A DNA stretch of 64,000 bases from Streptomyces sp. H27-H1 (GCF_026627445.1 NZ_JAPNLJ010000003.1:254822-318821); one strand, 5' to 3'; shown: positions 37,009 to 47,028, counted from the first letter of the stretch. A program made the numbers and translations. Notes: generated by a model not told the origin, from the sequence alone.

Positions 37009-38487
37009 TCAGGTGAGGGGGTGGAGCCGGGACTGTCCGTGGGCCGACGGGCGGAGGGAGGCGGGCGCGAGCGGGGAATCGGGATCGCCGCCCAGGGCGC
37101 TGCCGGCCAGCCAGGCCGCCCAGTCCAGATTCCAGTCCCCGAACCCGTTGGCGAAAGGCGCCATCGGCTCACCACCGCTGTTCACCACCGACACCACGTC
37201 CCCCTCCCGCACCGTGTCGAAGAACCAGGCCGCGTCGGCCGTGCTCATGCCCGTGCAGCCGTGGCTGACGTTCTCCTCGCCCTGCGCGTCGACCGACCAG
37301 GGCGCGGCGTGCACGTACTCGCCGCTCCACGTCACCCGGGTCGCGTAGAAGACGGGCAGGTCGTAGAACTCGCTCGTACCGCGCTTGATGCCGACCGTGT
37401 CCCCGCGCATCCGCACCTTGCGCTCCTTGCCCAGTACGACCTTGATGCCGCTGCGCGTCAGGAAGCCCGCCTTGCCGGTGGTCACCGGGATGGTCCGCAC
37501 GGTCCGGCCGTTGCGCCGTACGGTCATCTCGTGCGCGGCGGCGTCGGTGATCGCCTCGATCCGTTCCCCGATGGTCAACCGCAGGGACTCCGAGGGGCCG
37601 CCGTACTCCCGTTCCCCGACCTCCACCCCGTCGAGACCGCTGACCACGCTCACCACGGCGTGGGCGGGCCAGTAGGTGCGGGGCCGGTAGTGCAGTGTCG
37701 ATTCGTCGACCCAGTGCCAGGCCCCCTCGACGGCCGGCTCCGAGGTGACCTGCAAGGCCCGCTCCAGCCGGACCCGCGCGGCCCGGTCGGCGGCGGGGAC
37801 GGGGCGGCTCAGGGAGGCCGTCACGATCTGCCCGGCCCCGTACGTGCCGGGGCGGGGCCCGAACTCGGCGGTGAGCCGGTCGTCCTGGGCCGCGGCCGCG
37901 GTCCGGAACTGCATGGTGACGCCGACCGGGGTGCCGGCCACGTCCTGCGCCCCGACCCGGACGGTGTAGGTCTCACCGGCCCGCAACGGCTCGGTGTTGA
38001 CCCAGCGGTGCCCCCGGGCGCCCAGGGCGCCGGCCACGTAGCGGCCGTGGCCGTCGTGCACGGTCACATAGGTGAGCAGTCCCGGTCCGGCGAGGGCGAT
38101 CTCGAGTGGGCTGGCGGCGTCGGTGGGCAGGACGACCGTGTGCGCCGCCGCCCGGGCCGCGCCGCGGGAGGAGGGGTCGCGCACCACGGAACCGGCTCCG
38201 CTGGAGGTGGCCCGGACGAGCTGCCGCTCCAGCCCGCCGCACAGCCCGGCCCGGAAGTCGTCCATCGCGCACCGCCGGCCTCCGTCGTCGAGGAGCCGGC
38301 CGACCAGCAGCTCGACGGAGGCGGCCTGTTCGCCCGCGGAGCGCCGCCCGGCATCGGCCTGCCGTCCCGCATCGGCCTGCGGCGCGGCGGCGACGACGAA
38401 CAGCGCCCCGGCGACCACCCCGGCCACGCTCCACGTCTTGCCTCGTCGCTGAACTCGTCCACGGTGTGTCGATGGCATCGTCGTCAC
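37009..38487 (-). CDS. L,D-transpeptidase (YkuD domain), cell-wall cross-linking
   Basis: A 492-aa exported protein with an N-terminal membrane/signal helix (WSVAGVVAGALFVVAAAPQA). Two Ig-like domains (about 150-300) are followed by a YkuD catalytic domain with the motif VSHGCTGMS (His409, Cys411). It matches the architecture of actinobacterial L,D-transpeptidases (LdtMt2 type), which make 3-3 cross-links in peptidoglycan. The start is taken as GTG 38487 behind a gggagg RBS; ATG 38478 is an alternative. It appears monocistronic. Confidence 0.92.
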   Translation of the reverse strand: MTTMPSTHRGRVQRRGKTWSVAGVVAGALFVVAAAPQADAGRQADAGRRSAGEQAASVELLVGRLLDDGGRRCAMDDFRAGLCGGLERQLVRATSSGAGSVVRDPSSRGAARAAAHTVVLPTDAASPLEIALAGPGLLTYVTVHDGHGRYVAGALGARGHRWVNTEPLRAGETYTVRVGAQDVAGTPVGVTMQFRTAAAAQDDRLTAEFGPRPGTYGAGQIVTASLSRPVPAADRAARVRLERALQVTSEPAVEGAWHWVDESTLHYRPRTYWPAHAVVSVVSGLDGVEVGEREYGGPSESLRLTIGERIEAITDAAAHEMTVRRNGRTVRTIPVTTGKAGFLTRSGIKVVLGKERKVRMRGDTVGIKRGTSEFYDLPVFYATRVTWSGEYVHAAPWSVDAQGEENVSHGCTGMSTADAAWFFDTVREGDVVSVVNSGGEPMAPFANGFGDWNLDWAAWLAGSALGGDPDSPLAPASLRPSAHGQSRLHPLT

Positions 38488-38607
38488 GCAGCCCTCCCAG
38501 ATCGCCTACGGCCGGATGGCAGCATCAAAACGATTTCCGGGCAGCCTGATGATCATGAACTCGGCTTGTGGAGCCGAATGGGCAGCGAAGAGGGCTCGTA
38601 CGGAGTA

Positions 38608-39102
38608 TCAGGCGGTGACGTTGGAGAAGAACACCGCGAGGTTCGCGGCCGTCCGCTGGATCTGCTCCTCCAGCGTGAGCGACTCGTGGAGCCGCGCGCC
38701 GGGGCCCGCGTCCTTCCTGCCGCGCAGGTAGAGCGAGCAGGCGAGGTCGGCGCAGACGTAGGCGCCCACGGAGTTGCCCTGCTGCCCGGCCTTGCCGGCT
38801 TTCGGCGCCACCATCAGCGAGACGCCCCCGGTGTGGGTGGTCAGACACAGGGAGCACATGCTGCGGCGCGCCTGCGAGGAGGAGCCGGCGCCGGAGGTGC
38901 GCAGCGCGAGCGCGACCGGGCGGCCGTCCTGCCAGGTGGCGAGGTAGGCGCGTTCGGGGGCCCGGGGGTCCCGCCAGCCGAGGAAGTCCAGGTCCTCCCA
39001 GGGCTGTTCGGCCAGATCGCGGGGGACGGTCAGGCGCTTCGCCTCGCCCTTGGTGCAGTTCACGAACGCGGTGCGGATCTCTTGCTCGGTCAGCGGCTTC
39101 AT
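38608..39102 (-). CDS. FBP-domain (treble-clef zinc finger) protein
   Basis: A 164-aa protein of the actinobacterial FBP_C family (related to the C-terminal domain of elongation factor G-binding proteins). It starts MKPLTEQEIRTAFVNCTKGE. Four cysteines in MCSLCLTTH and YVCADLACSLY form a likely zinc site, and ESLTLEEQIQRTAANLAVFF is the conserved C-terminal helix. It is divergent from a TetR gene with a perfect operator-like palindrome between them, so it is probably that regulator's target. Confidence 0.85.
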   Translation of the reverse strand: MKPLTEQEIRTAFVNCTKGEAKRLTVPRDLAEQPWEDLDFLGWRDPRAPERAYLATWQDGRPVALALRTSGAGSSSQARRSMCSLCLTTHTGGVSLMVAPKAGKAGQQGNSVGAYVCADLACSLYLRGRKDAGPGARLHESLTLEEQIQRTAANLAVFFSNVTA

Positions 39103-39114
39103 AACGGCAGGCTA

Positions 39115-39139
39115 ATTTGCCTAAAAGCTTTAGGCAAAT
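39115..39139. promoter_or_regulatory. Perfect palindrome between FBP and TetR genes (operator)
   Basis: Two 11-base arms, atttgcctaaa and its complement, are separated by agc. It lies 13 bases upstream of the FBP start and 31 or more bases upstream of the tetR start, in a locally AT-rich promoter. Size and symmetry suit a TetR dimer, so autoregulation plus control of the FBP gene is inferred. Confidence 0.75.
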
Positions 39140-39172
39140 GCATAATGCTTATCGCCAGATAGGAGGTGCATG

Positions 39173-39748
39173 ATGGTTCGAGTGGGACTGACCGCGGAGC
39201 GGCTGACCCGGGCGGGCGCCGAGCTCGCCGACGAGGTCGGCTTCGGACAGGTGACCGTCTCGGCGCTCGCCCGGCGGTTCGACGTCAAGGTCGCGAGTCT
39301 GTACTCGCACCTGAAGAACTCGCAGGACCTCAAGACCCGGATCGCCCTGTTCGCCCTGGAGGAACTGGCCGACCGGGTCGCGGCGGCCCTGGCAGGCCGC
39401 GCCGGCAAGGACGCGCTGGCCGCCTTCGCCGATGCCTACCGTGACTACGCCCGCCGGCACCCCGGCCGCTACGACGCGGCCCGGCTCCGGCTCGACCCGC
39501 AGACCGCGGCCGCCAGCGCGGGCGTCCGGCACGCCCAGATGACGCGGGCGATCCTGCGCGGCTACGACCTCGCGGAACCCGACCAGACCCACGCGGTACG
39601 GATGCTGGGCAGTGTCTTCCACGGCTACGTCAGCCTGGAGCTGGGCGGAGGCTTCAGCCACACCGCCGTCGACCCGCAGGAGTCCTGGGACTGGATCGTG
39701 GACTCGCTCGACGTGATGCTGCGCAACCGGACCACCGAAACCCGATGA
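39173..39748 (+). CDS. TetR-family regulator (WHG-type C-terminal domain)
   Basis: A 191-192-aa repressor. The helix-turn-helix reads FGQVTVSALARRFDVKVASL then YSHLKNSQDLKTRIA. The C-terminal domain contains the TetR_C_33/WHG-like stretch MLGSVFHGYVSLELGGGF. Two in-frame ATGs exist (39170 and 39173); the second has the better spacing (6 bases) to the aggagg RBS at 39161. An SGNH hydrolase gene starts 16 bases after its stop, so the two are co-transcribed, while the FBP gene is divergent. Confidence 0.92.
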   Translation: MVRVGLTAERLTRAGAELADEVGFGQVTVSALARRFDVKVASLYSHLKNSQDLKTRIALFALEELADRVAAALAGRAGKDALAAFADAYRDYARRHPGRYDAARLRLDPQTAAASAGVRHAQMTRAILRGYDLAEPDQTHAVRMLGSVFHGYVSLELGGGFSHTAVDPQESWDWIVDSLDVMLRNRTTETR

Positions 39749-39764
39749 CCACGAGGCTGAGGCG

Positions 39765-40940
39765 ATGAACCCCGAACACGACTGGATCACCACGCCCGTC
39801 ACGGCGGACCTCCTGCGCGGCGCCGTCGACGTGGAACGCACGGAACACGGCCTGCTGCCCCACCGGCTGCCCGCCCGGGCCCGCAAGCAGATCCCCGATG
39901 ACCAGCTGGCCACGGCAGAGGCCCGCCCGTCCGGCGTCCGCCTGGCCTTCCGCACCCGGGCCACCGTCATCGAGCTGGAGGCCCTGCCCACCAAGAGGGC
40001 CTACCGGGGCTTCCCGGCCCCGCCGGACGGCGCGTACGACTTGGTGATCGACGGAGTTCTCACGGCCCTGGCCACCGTGCCCGGCGGCAGGGTACGCACC
40101 CTGGACCTGGCCACCCAGGCCGCCGAACTCGAAGAAGGCCCGCCCGGCACCGCCCGCTTCACCGGTCTGCCCGCACGGGACAAGAGCGTCGAGATCTGGC
40201 TCCCCCACACCGAGATCACCGAGCTGATCGCCCTGCGCACCGACGCCCCTGTCACACCGGCTCCGGACAGCGGGCGCAGGGTGTGGCTGCACCACGGCAG
40301 CTCCATCAGCCACGGTTCGAACGCGGACCGCCCGACCGGCACCTGGCCGGCCCTGGCCGCGGCCCGGGGTGCGGTGGACCTGGTCAACATGGGGTTCTCC
40401 GGCAGCGCGCTGCTGGACCCCTTCACCGCCCGCGCGGTGCGCGACACCCCCGCCGACCTGATCAGCGTCAAGATCGGCATCAACATCGTCAACTTCGATC
40501 TGATGCGGCTGCGTGCCTTCGCCCCCGCGGTCCACGGCTTCCTCGACACCATCCGCGAAGGTCATCCGGACACGCCGCTGCTGGTCGTCTCGCCCATCCT
40601 GTGCCCGATCCAGGAGGACACCCCGGGCCCCCTCGCCACCGACTTCAGCGACGGGACGCTGCGGTTCAAGGCCCTGGGGGACCCGGCCGAACGGGCCGCA
40701 GGGCGCCTGACGCTCAACGTCGTCCGCGAGGCGCTCGCCGGGGTTGTCGGACAGCGGGCGGCCGACGACCCCCACCTGCACTACCTCGACGGCCGCGAGC
40801 TCTACGGCGCCGCCGACCACGCCGAGCTGCCGCTGCCGGACGACCTCCACCCCGACCCCGCGGGTCACGCGCGCATCGCCGAGAACTTCGCCCGCCACGC
40901 CTTCGCGGCCGCAGGCCCCTTCGCCACCAGGACCGGCTGA
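39765..40940 (+). CDS. SGNH/GDSL-family hydrolase
   Basis: A 391-aa protein without a signal peptide. An N-terminal beta-rich domain (about 1-165) precedes an SGNH hydrolase domain: the nucleophile Ser179 in WLHHGSSISHG, the Gly block VNMGFSGSALLD, the Asn-containing segment ISVKIGINIVNFD, and the C-terminal DDLHPDPAGH with catalytic Asp/His. This two-domain layout is seen in carbohydrate or acyl esterases. It follows the tetR gene in the same operon. Substrate unknown. Confidence 0.88.
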   Translation: MNPEHDWITTPVTADLLRGAVDVERTEHGLLPHRLPARARKQIPDDQLATAEARPSGVRLAFRTRATVIELEALPTKRAYRGFPAPPDGAYDLVIDGVLTALATVPGGRVRTLDLATQAAELEEGPPGTARFTGLPARDKSVEIWLPHTEITELIALRTDAPVTPAPDSGRRVWLHHGSSISHGSNADRPTGTWPALAAARGAVDLVNMGFSGSALLDPFTARAVRDTPADLISVKIGINIVNFDLMRLRAFAPAVHGFLDTIREGHPDTPLLVVSPILCPIQEDTPGPLATDFSDGTLRFKALGDPAERAAGRLTLNVVREALAGVVGQRAADDPHLHYLDGRELYGAADHAELPLPDDLHPDPAGHARIAENFARHAFAAAGPFATRTG

Positions 40941-41005
40941 ACCGCCGCGCGCCGAGGCGGGGGCGGGGGCGGGCGGGCTCGCGAAAATTTCAACGGCCCG
41001 TCATT

Positions 41006-42489
<1,484 letters not shown>

Positions 42490-42514
42490 CAGGTACCGGC
42501 GGCAGGACGTGACG

Positions 42515-42548
42515 CGCCGCCCGCGGCCCCTCGGGGCCGCGGGCGGCG
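42515..42548 (+). terminator. Strong terminator after argG
   Basis: A perfect 16-bp GC stem with a minimal loop starts 26 bases after the stop and is followed by ttctt, a good intrinsic terminator. Confidence 0.85.
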
Positions 42549-42639
42549 TTCTTGCCGTCCCGGGGTCTCCGGGCGGCGATCACGTGGCGATCGTCATGTG
42601 GCCTCGGTCATCCAGGGGGCGACCGCGCCACCGCGGACC

Positions 42640-42870
42640 CGGCGCACCTCGCCCCGGAGGCGCTCCCGTGCTGCGCATCGAGCAGCTCAGCTTCGACCAG
42701 CACGACCGCCCCTGCGAGTTCACCCGCGTCGTCTACCGCGCCGACCGCTACCGCTACCGCTACCGCTACCGCTTCCACGCCAACCTGGCGACCGGTTCCC
42801 GGCGGGACTGGGCCGAACTGGCCACCGGCCGTGCGGCGGCCGATGGCGTGGTGACACCACGCCCGATCGC
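42640..42870 (+). pseudogene. Remnant of a GntR-family regulator (UTRA domain end)
   Basis: The frame reads GGAPVLRIEQLSFDQHDRPC then EFTRVVYRADRY and HANLATGSRRDWAELATGR, which matches the end of UTRA ligand domains of GntR/HutC regulators. The DNA-binding domain and most of the UTRA domain are absent. Within it, four exact taccgc hexamers (42749-42772) insert a Tyr-Arg repeat where the family has a single RYRFHANL. The open frame runs on into the next gene instead of stopping. It follows the argG terminator. Confidence 0.7.
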
Positions 42871-42890
42871 CGTCCTGGCAGGATCGCGGC

Positions 42891-43244
42891 ATGGAACGTG
42901 TGCTGGGGATCGGTGGATACTTCATGCGGGCCGCCGATCCGGCGGCCCTGGGCGCGTGGTACCGCGACTGCCTGGGCCTGGACTCGGACGAACACGGTCT
43001 GTGGCGCCAGGCGGCCGGGCCGACGGTCTTCGCGACGTTCGAGTCCGGTACCGACTACTTCGGATCCCGTGCCCAGCAGTCCATGCTCAACTTCCGGGTC
43101 CGTGACCTGGACGCGATGCTCGCGCAGCTGCGCGCCGGGGGAGCGGACGTGGCCCCGGAGACCCAGGACATGCAGGGTGTCGGCCGGTTCGGCTGGGTCA
43201 CCGATCCCGAGGGCAACCGGATCGAGCTGTGGCAGCCCGCCTGA
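42891..43244 (+). CDS. VOC-family (glyoxalase-like) protein
   Basis: A 117-aa vicinal oxygen chelate protein with two beta-alpha-beta-beta-beta modules: ERVLGIGGYFMRAADPAALG then WYRDCLGL, and MLNFRVRDLDAMLAQLRAGG then WVTDPEGNRIELWQP. The C-terminal glutamate of RIELWQP is the usual metal ligand. Reaction unknown; family members include lyases, dioxygenases and resistance proteins. Confidence 0.9.
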   Translation: MERVLGIGGYFMRAADPAALGAWYRDCLGLDSDEHGLWRQAAGPTVFATFESGTDYFGSRAQQSMLNFRVRDLDAMLAQLRAGGADVAPETQDMQGVGRFGWVTDPEGNRIELWQPA

Positions 43245-43307
43245 TCAGGCTTTTGCGCGCAAGGCGGTACTCGGGCGGCCGCGGTCGTCCCGGCGGGGCA
43301 GGGCGGC

Positions 43308-44624
43308 TCAGGAAGCGGTGACCGGCTCGCGGGGAGCCGCTTCCGCCGCGGCCGGCGGGGCCGGAGCCGGGGACGGACGGGTGGCGTACACCGCCTCCGC
43401 CGGGAGGTGGCGCTCCAGCCGGGTCAGGGCGAACGCGGCGCCGAGCGCGGCGACGGTCAGGAAGGCCCAGGGCAGGCGCCCGTCGAGCGCGAGCAGTCCG
43501 GTGAAGAGGGACGGGGCCAGGGCGGAGGCCAGGGAGTACGACAGCTGGTACGTGGCGAGGTAGCGGCCGCGTACTCCCTCGGGCGCGGCCGAGACCGACA
43601 GGGCGCCGCCCGAGGGGCTGTGCACCAGCTCGCCGACCGTGTAGACCACCACGATGACCAGCAGGGCGATCAGCGTCGCGGTCTGCCCGGGGCGGACCGT
43701 GCCGAGCGCGATCTGCCCCACGAAGGCCGCGGCGAAGAGCAGCGCCCCGAGGGCCGCGGAGCGGGTCCGGCGAGCTCCGGAACGGCGGACCCGGCCCGCG
43801 ATCAGGACGCCGATCCCGGCGCAGAGCGCGGTGTTGACCGTGAAGGCCGCGCCGGTGAGGGAGTCGGGTCCGTGCAGCCAGGTGCTGATGTAGAGCGGGA
43901 AGAGCACCGACAGGGCCGAGTACCCGAGCGCGGTCAGGAAGTTGGCGGCGGTCAGGCCCAGGAAGGGCCGGTCGGCGAGCACCATCCGGTAGCCCGCAGG
44001 CGGACGCTTGGCCGATCCGGCCGATCCGGCCGATCCGGGCTCGCCGTTCGCGCGGCCCTCTACCCGCTTCACGCGGCTGACCAGCAGTCCGGCGAGCGCG
44101 AAGGCGACCGCGTTGCCCCAGGCGGTGTAGGTGAACCCGTCCGTGCCCCACAGGGCCAGCACCCCGGACACGACGAGCGCGCCGGCGCCCATGCCCGCGT
44201 TCTGCAGGGCCCGGATGGAGGCCTGGAGCCGGTCGCGGGCGCCGCCCCGGGCCACTTCCCCGATGAGTGACTGCTGCACGACGGGGAAGGACCGGTCGGC
44301 GAGGGCGGTGACCAGCGCGACGGCGGCGAAGGCGGGGAGCGACCCGGCGAGCGGGTAGAGGGCGAAGCCGAGGGACCGGACCGCGTAGAGCAGCAGGTTG
44401 ACCTTCTTGGCACCGAACCGGTCGACCGCCGAGCCGGCGAGCGGCATGACGGCGAGTCCGGCCAGGCCGGTCGCCGTCAGCACGACGCCGACGAGGGTGA
44501 AGGAGAGGCCGGTGACGTGGTGGAAGAAGACGAGTGAGAAGGGGATGTACATCCCGATCCCGATCGCGCTGATTCCCACCCCGACGAGCAGCGACCGTTC
44601 GCCCGCCACCCGTTCCTCGCGCAT
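43308..44624 (-). CDS. MFS transporter
   Basis: A 438-aa, 12-helix major facilitator protein. The loop PLAGSAVDRFGAKKV between helices 2 and 3 carries the family motif A region. The central loop contains a GSAGSAGSA repeat made of tandem ggccgatcc units. The pattern fits small drug or metabolite exporters of the MFS_1 group. A near-perfect dyad lies 44 bases upstream of the start, probably an operator. The gene is downstream of the ligase-like gene thpR on the same strand. Confidence 0.92.
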   Translation of the reverse strand: MREERVAGERSLLVGVGISAIGIGMYIPFSLVFFHHVTGLSFTLVGVVLTATGLAGLAVMPLAGSAVDRFGAKKVNLLLYAVRSLGFALYPLAGSLPAFAAVALVTALADRSFPVVQQSLIGEVARGGARDRLQASIRALQNAGMGAGALVVSGVLALWGTDGFTYTAWGNAVAFALAGLLVSRVKRVEGRANGEPGSAGSAGSAKRPPAGYRMVLADRPFLGLTAANFLTALGYSALSVLFPLYISTWLHGPDSLTGAAFTVNTALCAGIGVLIAGRVRRSGARRTRSAALGALLFAAAFVGQIALGTVRPGQTATLIALLVIVVVYTVGELVHSPSGGALSVSAAPEGVRGRYLATYQLSYSLASALAPSLFTGLLALDGRLPWAFLTVAALGAAFALTRLERHLPAEAVYATRPSPAPAPPAAAEAAPREPVTAS

Positions 44625-44667
44625 GCCCTTGACGACGTGGATCTCTCCCCCGATTAGATTCCCGGGA

Positions 44668-44689
44668 AGTAGCTTAGCGGTAAGCTGCT
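44668..44689. promoter_or_regulatory. Operator-like dyad upstream of the MFS gene
   Basis: Arms agtagctta and taagctgct (one mismatch) flank 4 bases, in an AT-richer stretch between thpR and the MFS transporter start. Suitable for a MarR- or TetR-type repressor encoded elsewhere. Confidence 0.55.
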
Positions 44690-44694
44690 TTTCG

Positions 44695-45327
44695 TCAAGG
44701 CATTTCTTTGCCGCCGCGAACGGAGGTCGGCGGGCGGCAGTACTCCCCGCCGCCGAGGTCCCAGGCCTCGATGTCGCGGTAGTGGATCGGCCCCGGGCCG
44801 CGGCCGATGTTGCTGCCCACCAGGTGGAGACGCTCCGTCCGCCAGCGGTGACCGGTGAACGCCGTGAGTCCGGCGGCGGCCTCCACCGCCGAGGACGGAT
44901 CGTTCCGGCGGGCGCGGGCCAAGGTCAGATGCGGGCGCAACGGCCGGTCTTCGAAGGGGATGCCGCACTCCTTGACCACTGCGCGGACATCGGAGGCGAG
45001 CCGGTGCAGCCCGTCGAGGTCCCCGTCGATCCCGCTCCAGAGCACCCGCTCGCCGAAGTGACCGCCCCCGCGCAGGGCCAGTCGTACGGGACTGCGCGCC
45101 GCCGCGAGCTCCGCGAGGGGAGGCCGCAGCAGCGGAACGGTCGCGACCGGCAGTTCGCCGAGGAACGCGAGGGTGATGTGCCAGTCCTCGATGCGGTTCC
45201 ACCGCATGTGCGGGTAAGCGGTGTAGGCGGGGCCCAGCTCGCGCGCGAGTTCCTCCTTCGCTTCGTCGGGCGGAGCGAGGGCGATGAACACGCGAACGGT
45301 CGCGGGCCGGGTCTGTTCTTCGTTCAC
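44695..45327 (-). CDS. thpR: RNA 2',3'-cyclic phosphodiesterase (2H family, ThpR)
   Basis: A 210-aa two-histidine phosphoesterase. The two HxT/S signatures are HITLAFLG and HLTLARAR; FIALAPPDEAKEELARELG is the usual N-terminus. The family hydrolyses 2',3'-cyclic phosphate ends of RNA and was first described as a 2'-5' RNA ligase. The GTG start at 45327 has no clear RBS. It is upstream of the MFS gene, separated by an operator-like dyad. Confidence 0.9.
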   Translation of the reverse strand: MNEEQTRPATVRVFIALAPPDEAKEELARELGPAYTAYPHMRWNRIEDWHITLAFLGELPVATVPLLRPPLAELAAARSPVRLALRGGGHFGERVLWSGIDGDLDGLHRLASDVRAVVKECGIPFEDRPLRPHLTLARARRNDPSSAVEAAAGLTAFTGHRWRTERLHLVGSNIGRGPGPIHYRDIEAWDLGGGEYCRPPTSVRGGKEMP

Positions 45328-45433
45328 AGGAGACTTCGTACAGTGCTTCGGGTGGTCCAGTCATCTTCGGGCGTACGCGGCACGGGGTGGGGGACCCGGA
45401 TCCCCGGTGCGTGCGCCCGCCTCGGCTGCTCGA

Positions 45434-45934
45434 TCAGAGGTAGTACGCCGTGTCGTGCACGTCGCCGAACCGGGGAAAGATCCGCTCCACGGTGAACCGG
45501 TGCTCTTCGGCGGCGAAACCGGACATGGCGTCGGCGACGAACTCCAGCTCGTAGCCGTGGTCGCTCGCGGCCCGCGCCGTGGACTCCACCCCCATCGTGG
45601 TGACGAGCCCGGCGAGCACCAGCGTGTCCACGCCCAAGCCGCGCAACCGGTCGTCGAGGCCGGTGCCGTGGAAGGCCCCGACGGTGTGCTTGACGATCAG
45701 GACGTCGCCGGGCCGCACCAGCCCGCCGGCGAAGCCGCTGCCCGGCGGCTGCTCCGCTACGCCGGGCCTGTCCACCCGGACGAGCACCACGGGACGCCCG
45801 TTCGCCCGGAACGCCTCGGCCAGCCGGAGGCAGCGTGCCAGTACCTCGTCACCCGAGTGGGGGGCGACCGGCATGTCGATGATGCGGGGCATCAGGTCGA
45901 TGAGGATCAGTGCGGAGGTCACGGGAATGATCAT
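45434..45934 (-). CDS. Isochorismatase-family hydrolase lacking the cysteine nucleophile
   Basis: A 166-aa cysteine-hydrolase-fold protein. The Asp of LILIDLMPRI and the Lys of VLIVKHTVGAFHGT are conserved. The nucleophile position in LVTTMGVESTARAASDHGYE is Gly instead of Cys, as in true isochorismatases of the PhzD/EntB group, so it is either a hydrolase of that type or inactive. The start is taken at ATG 45934. It lies directly downstream (38 bases) of the GATase/AraC regulator on the same strand, so they may be co-transcribed. Confidence 0.88.
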   Translation of the reverse strand: MIIPVTSALILIDLMPRIIDMPVAPHSGDEVLARCLRLAEAFRANGRPVVLVRVDRPGVAEQPPGSGFAGGLVRPGDVLIVKHTVGAFHGTGLDDRLRGLGVDTLVLAGLVTTMGVESTARAASDHGYELEFVADAMSGFAAEEHRFTVERIFPRFGDVHDTAYYL

Positions 45935-45971
45935 AGGACAGGGCCGTATCCGCCCCGGGGCCCGTGCCAAG

Positions 45972-46937
45972 TCAATACAGCTGGGGCGTGCCGGTGAAGG
46001 TGCGGCGGTAGGAGCGCGGCGGAACTCCCCTGCGCCGCACGAACTGCTCGCGCAGGACCGCCGCGCTTCCGTAGCCGACCCTGCGGGCGATCTCCTCGAC
46101 GGGCAGGTCCGTGCTCTCCAGGAGTTCCTCGGCGCTGCTCAGGCGCAGGTTCCGCAGCCAGGCGTGCGGGGTGGTCCCGGTCGCCGCGGTGAAGCGGCGG
46201 GCGAAGGAGCGCTTGCTCATCAGGGCGCGGCGCGCCAGTTCCGTGACGGGAAGCGGCTCGTGGAGGTTGTCGCGGGCCCAGGCGAGCACCTCGGAGAGCC
46301 GCTCGTCCTGGCAGTCCTCGGGGACGGGCGCGGCGAGGTACTGGGCCTGCCCGCCGTCGCGGTGCGAGGGCAGCACCATGTCCCGGGCGACGGCATTGGC
46401 CCTCGCGGCCCCGTACTCCCGCCTCAGCAGGTGCAGGCACAGGTCGAAGCCGGCGGCGGCTCCCGCACCCGTGACGATCCTGCCCTCGTCGATGTAGAGG
46501 GCGTCGGGTTCGACGACGACGTCAGGATGACGCTGGGCCAGCAGTTCGGCGAACCGCCAGTGGGTGGTGGCCCGTAGCCCGTCGAGCAGCCCGGCCTCGG
46601 CGAGCGCGAACGTACCGACGCAGTGGGCCGCGAGCACCGAGCCGCCCTCGTGCGCGGACACCAGCGCCTCAAGTACGGCCGGACCGGGCGGTGTACGGAA
46701 ATCGGCCCCCGGCAAGGCGATCACGAGATCGGCCGAGGCCAGCCGGTCGAGACCGTGCCCGATCGCGAGCGGCACGCCGATGTCGGTGCGGACCGGCCCG
46801 GGACGGTCCGCGCACAGGGCGAATTCGAAGCCGGGCAGCCCCGGCCCGTGCGGCCCGAAGACCTCGGTGACGATCCCGACGGCGAGTATGCCGACGCCGG
46901 GCGGAACGTAGGCGGCGACGGTCGTGAAAGGCGGCAC
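45972..46937 (-). CDS. GATase1-like/AraC-family regulator (GlxA type)
   Basis: A 321-aa regulator with an N-terminal DJ-1/PfpI-like domain (VAAYVPPGVGILAVGIVTEV; VLAAHCVGTFALAEAGLLDG contains the cysteine elbow) and a C-terminal AraC double helix-turn-helix (ARRALMSKRSFARRFTAATG; IARRVGYGSAAVLREQFVRR). The GTG start at 46937 lacks a good RBS. It is divergent from a metallo-hydrolase gene, with two TGCCA-type dyads between them, so it probably controls that gene. Confidence 0.92.
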   Translation of the reverse strand: MPPFTTVAAYVPPGVGILAVGIVTEVFGPHGPGLPGFEFALCADRPGPVRTDIGVPLAIGHGLDRLASADLVIALPGADFRTPPGPAVLEALVSAHEGGSVLAAHCVGTFALAEAGLLDGLRATTHWRFAELLAQRHPDVVVEPDALYIDEGRIVTGAGAAAGFDLCLHLLRREYGAARANAVARDMVLPSHRDGGQAQYLAAPVPEDCQDERLSEVLAWARDNLHEPLPVTELARRALMSKRSFARRFTAATGTTPHAWLRNLRLSSAEELLESTDLPVEEIARRVGYGSAAVLREQFVRRRGVPPRSYRRTFTGTPQLY

Positions 46938-46947
46938 GGGGGCAGTC

Positions 46948-46991
46948 TGCCACGGGTGGCACAAAACCTGCGATCGCTGGCATGTGTGCCA
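46948..46991. promoter_or_regulatory. Pair of dyads between AraC-type regulator and metallo-hydrolase genes
   Basis: TGCCACGGGTGGCA (46948-46961) and TGGCATGTGTGCCA (46978-46991) have the same TGCCA/TGGCA arms with 30-base centre spacing, about three helical turns. They are suited to two dimers of the divergently encoded AraC-type regulator. Confidence 0.65.
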
Positions 46992-47028
46992 CTCGTTCAC
47001 CGCATGCGGGTGCGGAAGGATCACAGCC

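Noticed and set aside
36136..39162. 1008-residue plus-strand reading spanning three minus-strand genes
   Set aside because: It crosses a glycosyltransferase, an L,D-transpeptidase and an FBP gene, all with active-site motifs on the other strand.
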